Positions 4,985 to 5,043 of a stretch of DNA of 5,043 nucleotides are shown piece after piece (the first letter of the stretch is position 1; each line of letters opens with the position of its first letter). Below the pieces are notes generated by a model. That model did not search any database. It saw only the letters and a program-made list of their open reading frames with translations, and was not told where the DNA came from. The DNA is taken from NCBI GenBank assembly GCA_019264505.1, contig JAHUZY010000187.1, forward strand, positions 1-5,043, in the 5' to 3' direction. This DNA is from Phenylobacterium sp. GTDB taxonomy: Bacteria > Pseudomonadota > Alphaproteobacteria > Caulobacterales > Caulobacteraceae. Both the position numbers and the translations under genes were made by a program.

Positions 4985-5043
4985 GTTTCATCACTTTAAG
5001 GACGCATCTAGAATTTGGCACGGGTCCTCCCACAGCCCCAGAG
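4985..5043 (-). other. Upstream region of the HNH-fusion gene, no clear signals
   Basis: These 59 bases should carry the promoter of the minus-strand gene. Reading on that strand, I see an AT-richer stretch (CAAATTCTAGATG, complement of about 5006-5018) but no convincing -35/-10 pair and no strong Shine-Dalgarno sequence before the ATG. The end of the window cuts off any further upstream elements. Confidence 0.2.

Noticed and set aside
49..5016. CTAGAATTT repeated near both ends of the window (about 50-58 and 5008-5016), considered as attachment-site repeats
   Set aside because: A 9-base match is expected many times by chance in 5 kb, one copy lies inside a coding frame, and no tRNA or integrase is nearby.

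Overview
This is a high-GC window with strongly GC-biased third codon positions, ATGA/TTGA translational coupling and protein families that point to an alphaproteobacterium, probably of the rhizobial/methylotroph type (Hyphomicrobiales). That is an inference from style, since there is no rRNA or other taxonomic marker. The content looks like one side of an integrated mobile element (genomic island, phage satellite or ICE-like), not core chromosome. No integrase, capsid or conjugation gene lies inside the window.

Layout. Bases 2-220 (+) hold the C-terminal end of a protein that starts outside the window and has a helix-turn-helix-like segment. A 56-base gap with a small dyad and a spaced repeat precedes a tightly packed set of three genes on +: an AlpA/excisionase-type MerR-like DNA-binding protein (277-468), an Ala/Glu-rich coiled-coil protein (468-1058) and a small unknown protein (about 1055-1441, probable TTG start). 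A perfect 11-bp GC-rich stem-loop (1450-1486) separates these from a second coupled pair on +: an unknown 154-residue protein (1516-1980) and a RepA-like AAA/RecA-fold hexameric-helicase-type ATPase (1977-3506) with a C-terminal winged-helix-like region.

A 161-base convergent intergenic region follows. It holds tandem GCCCCACTT repeats and a long interrupted palindrome (3575-3633). On the minus strand, 3668-4984 encodes a 438-residue protein with an HNH-like zinc domain, a long polyglycine domain of the phage-adhesin kind and a beta-rich C-terminal domain. Its base composition is visibly less GC-rich than the + strand genes, as expected for separately acquired cargo.

Working model (inference): the + strand genes form the regulation and replication module of a mobile island (AlpA-type switch protein plus RepA-like ATPase), and the minus-strand gene is accessory cargo, possibly a single-gene conflict or anti-phage protein. 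The strongest candidate for something undescribed is this HNH/polyglycine/beta-domain fusion. The repeat-plus-palindrome region beside the helicase gene, which could be an origin or a bidirectional terminator, comes second.
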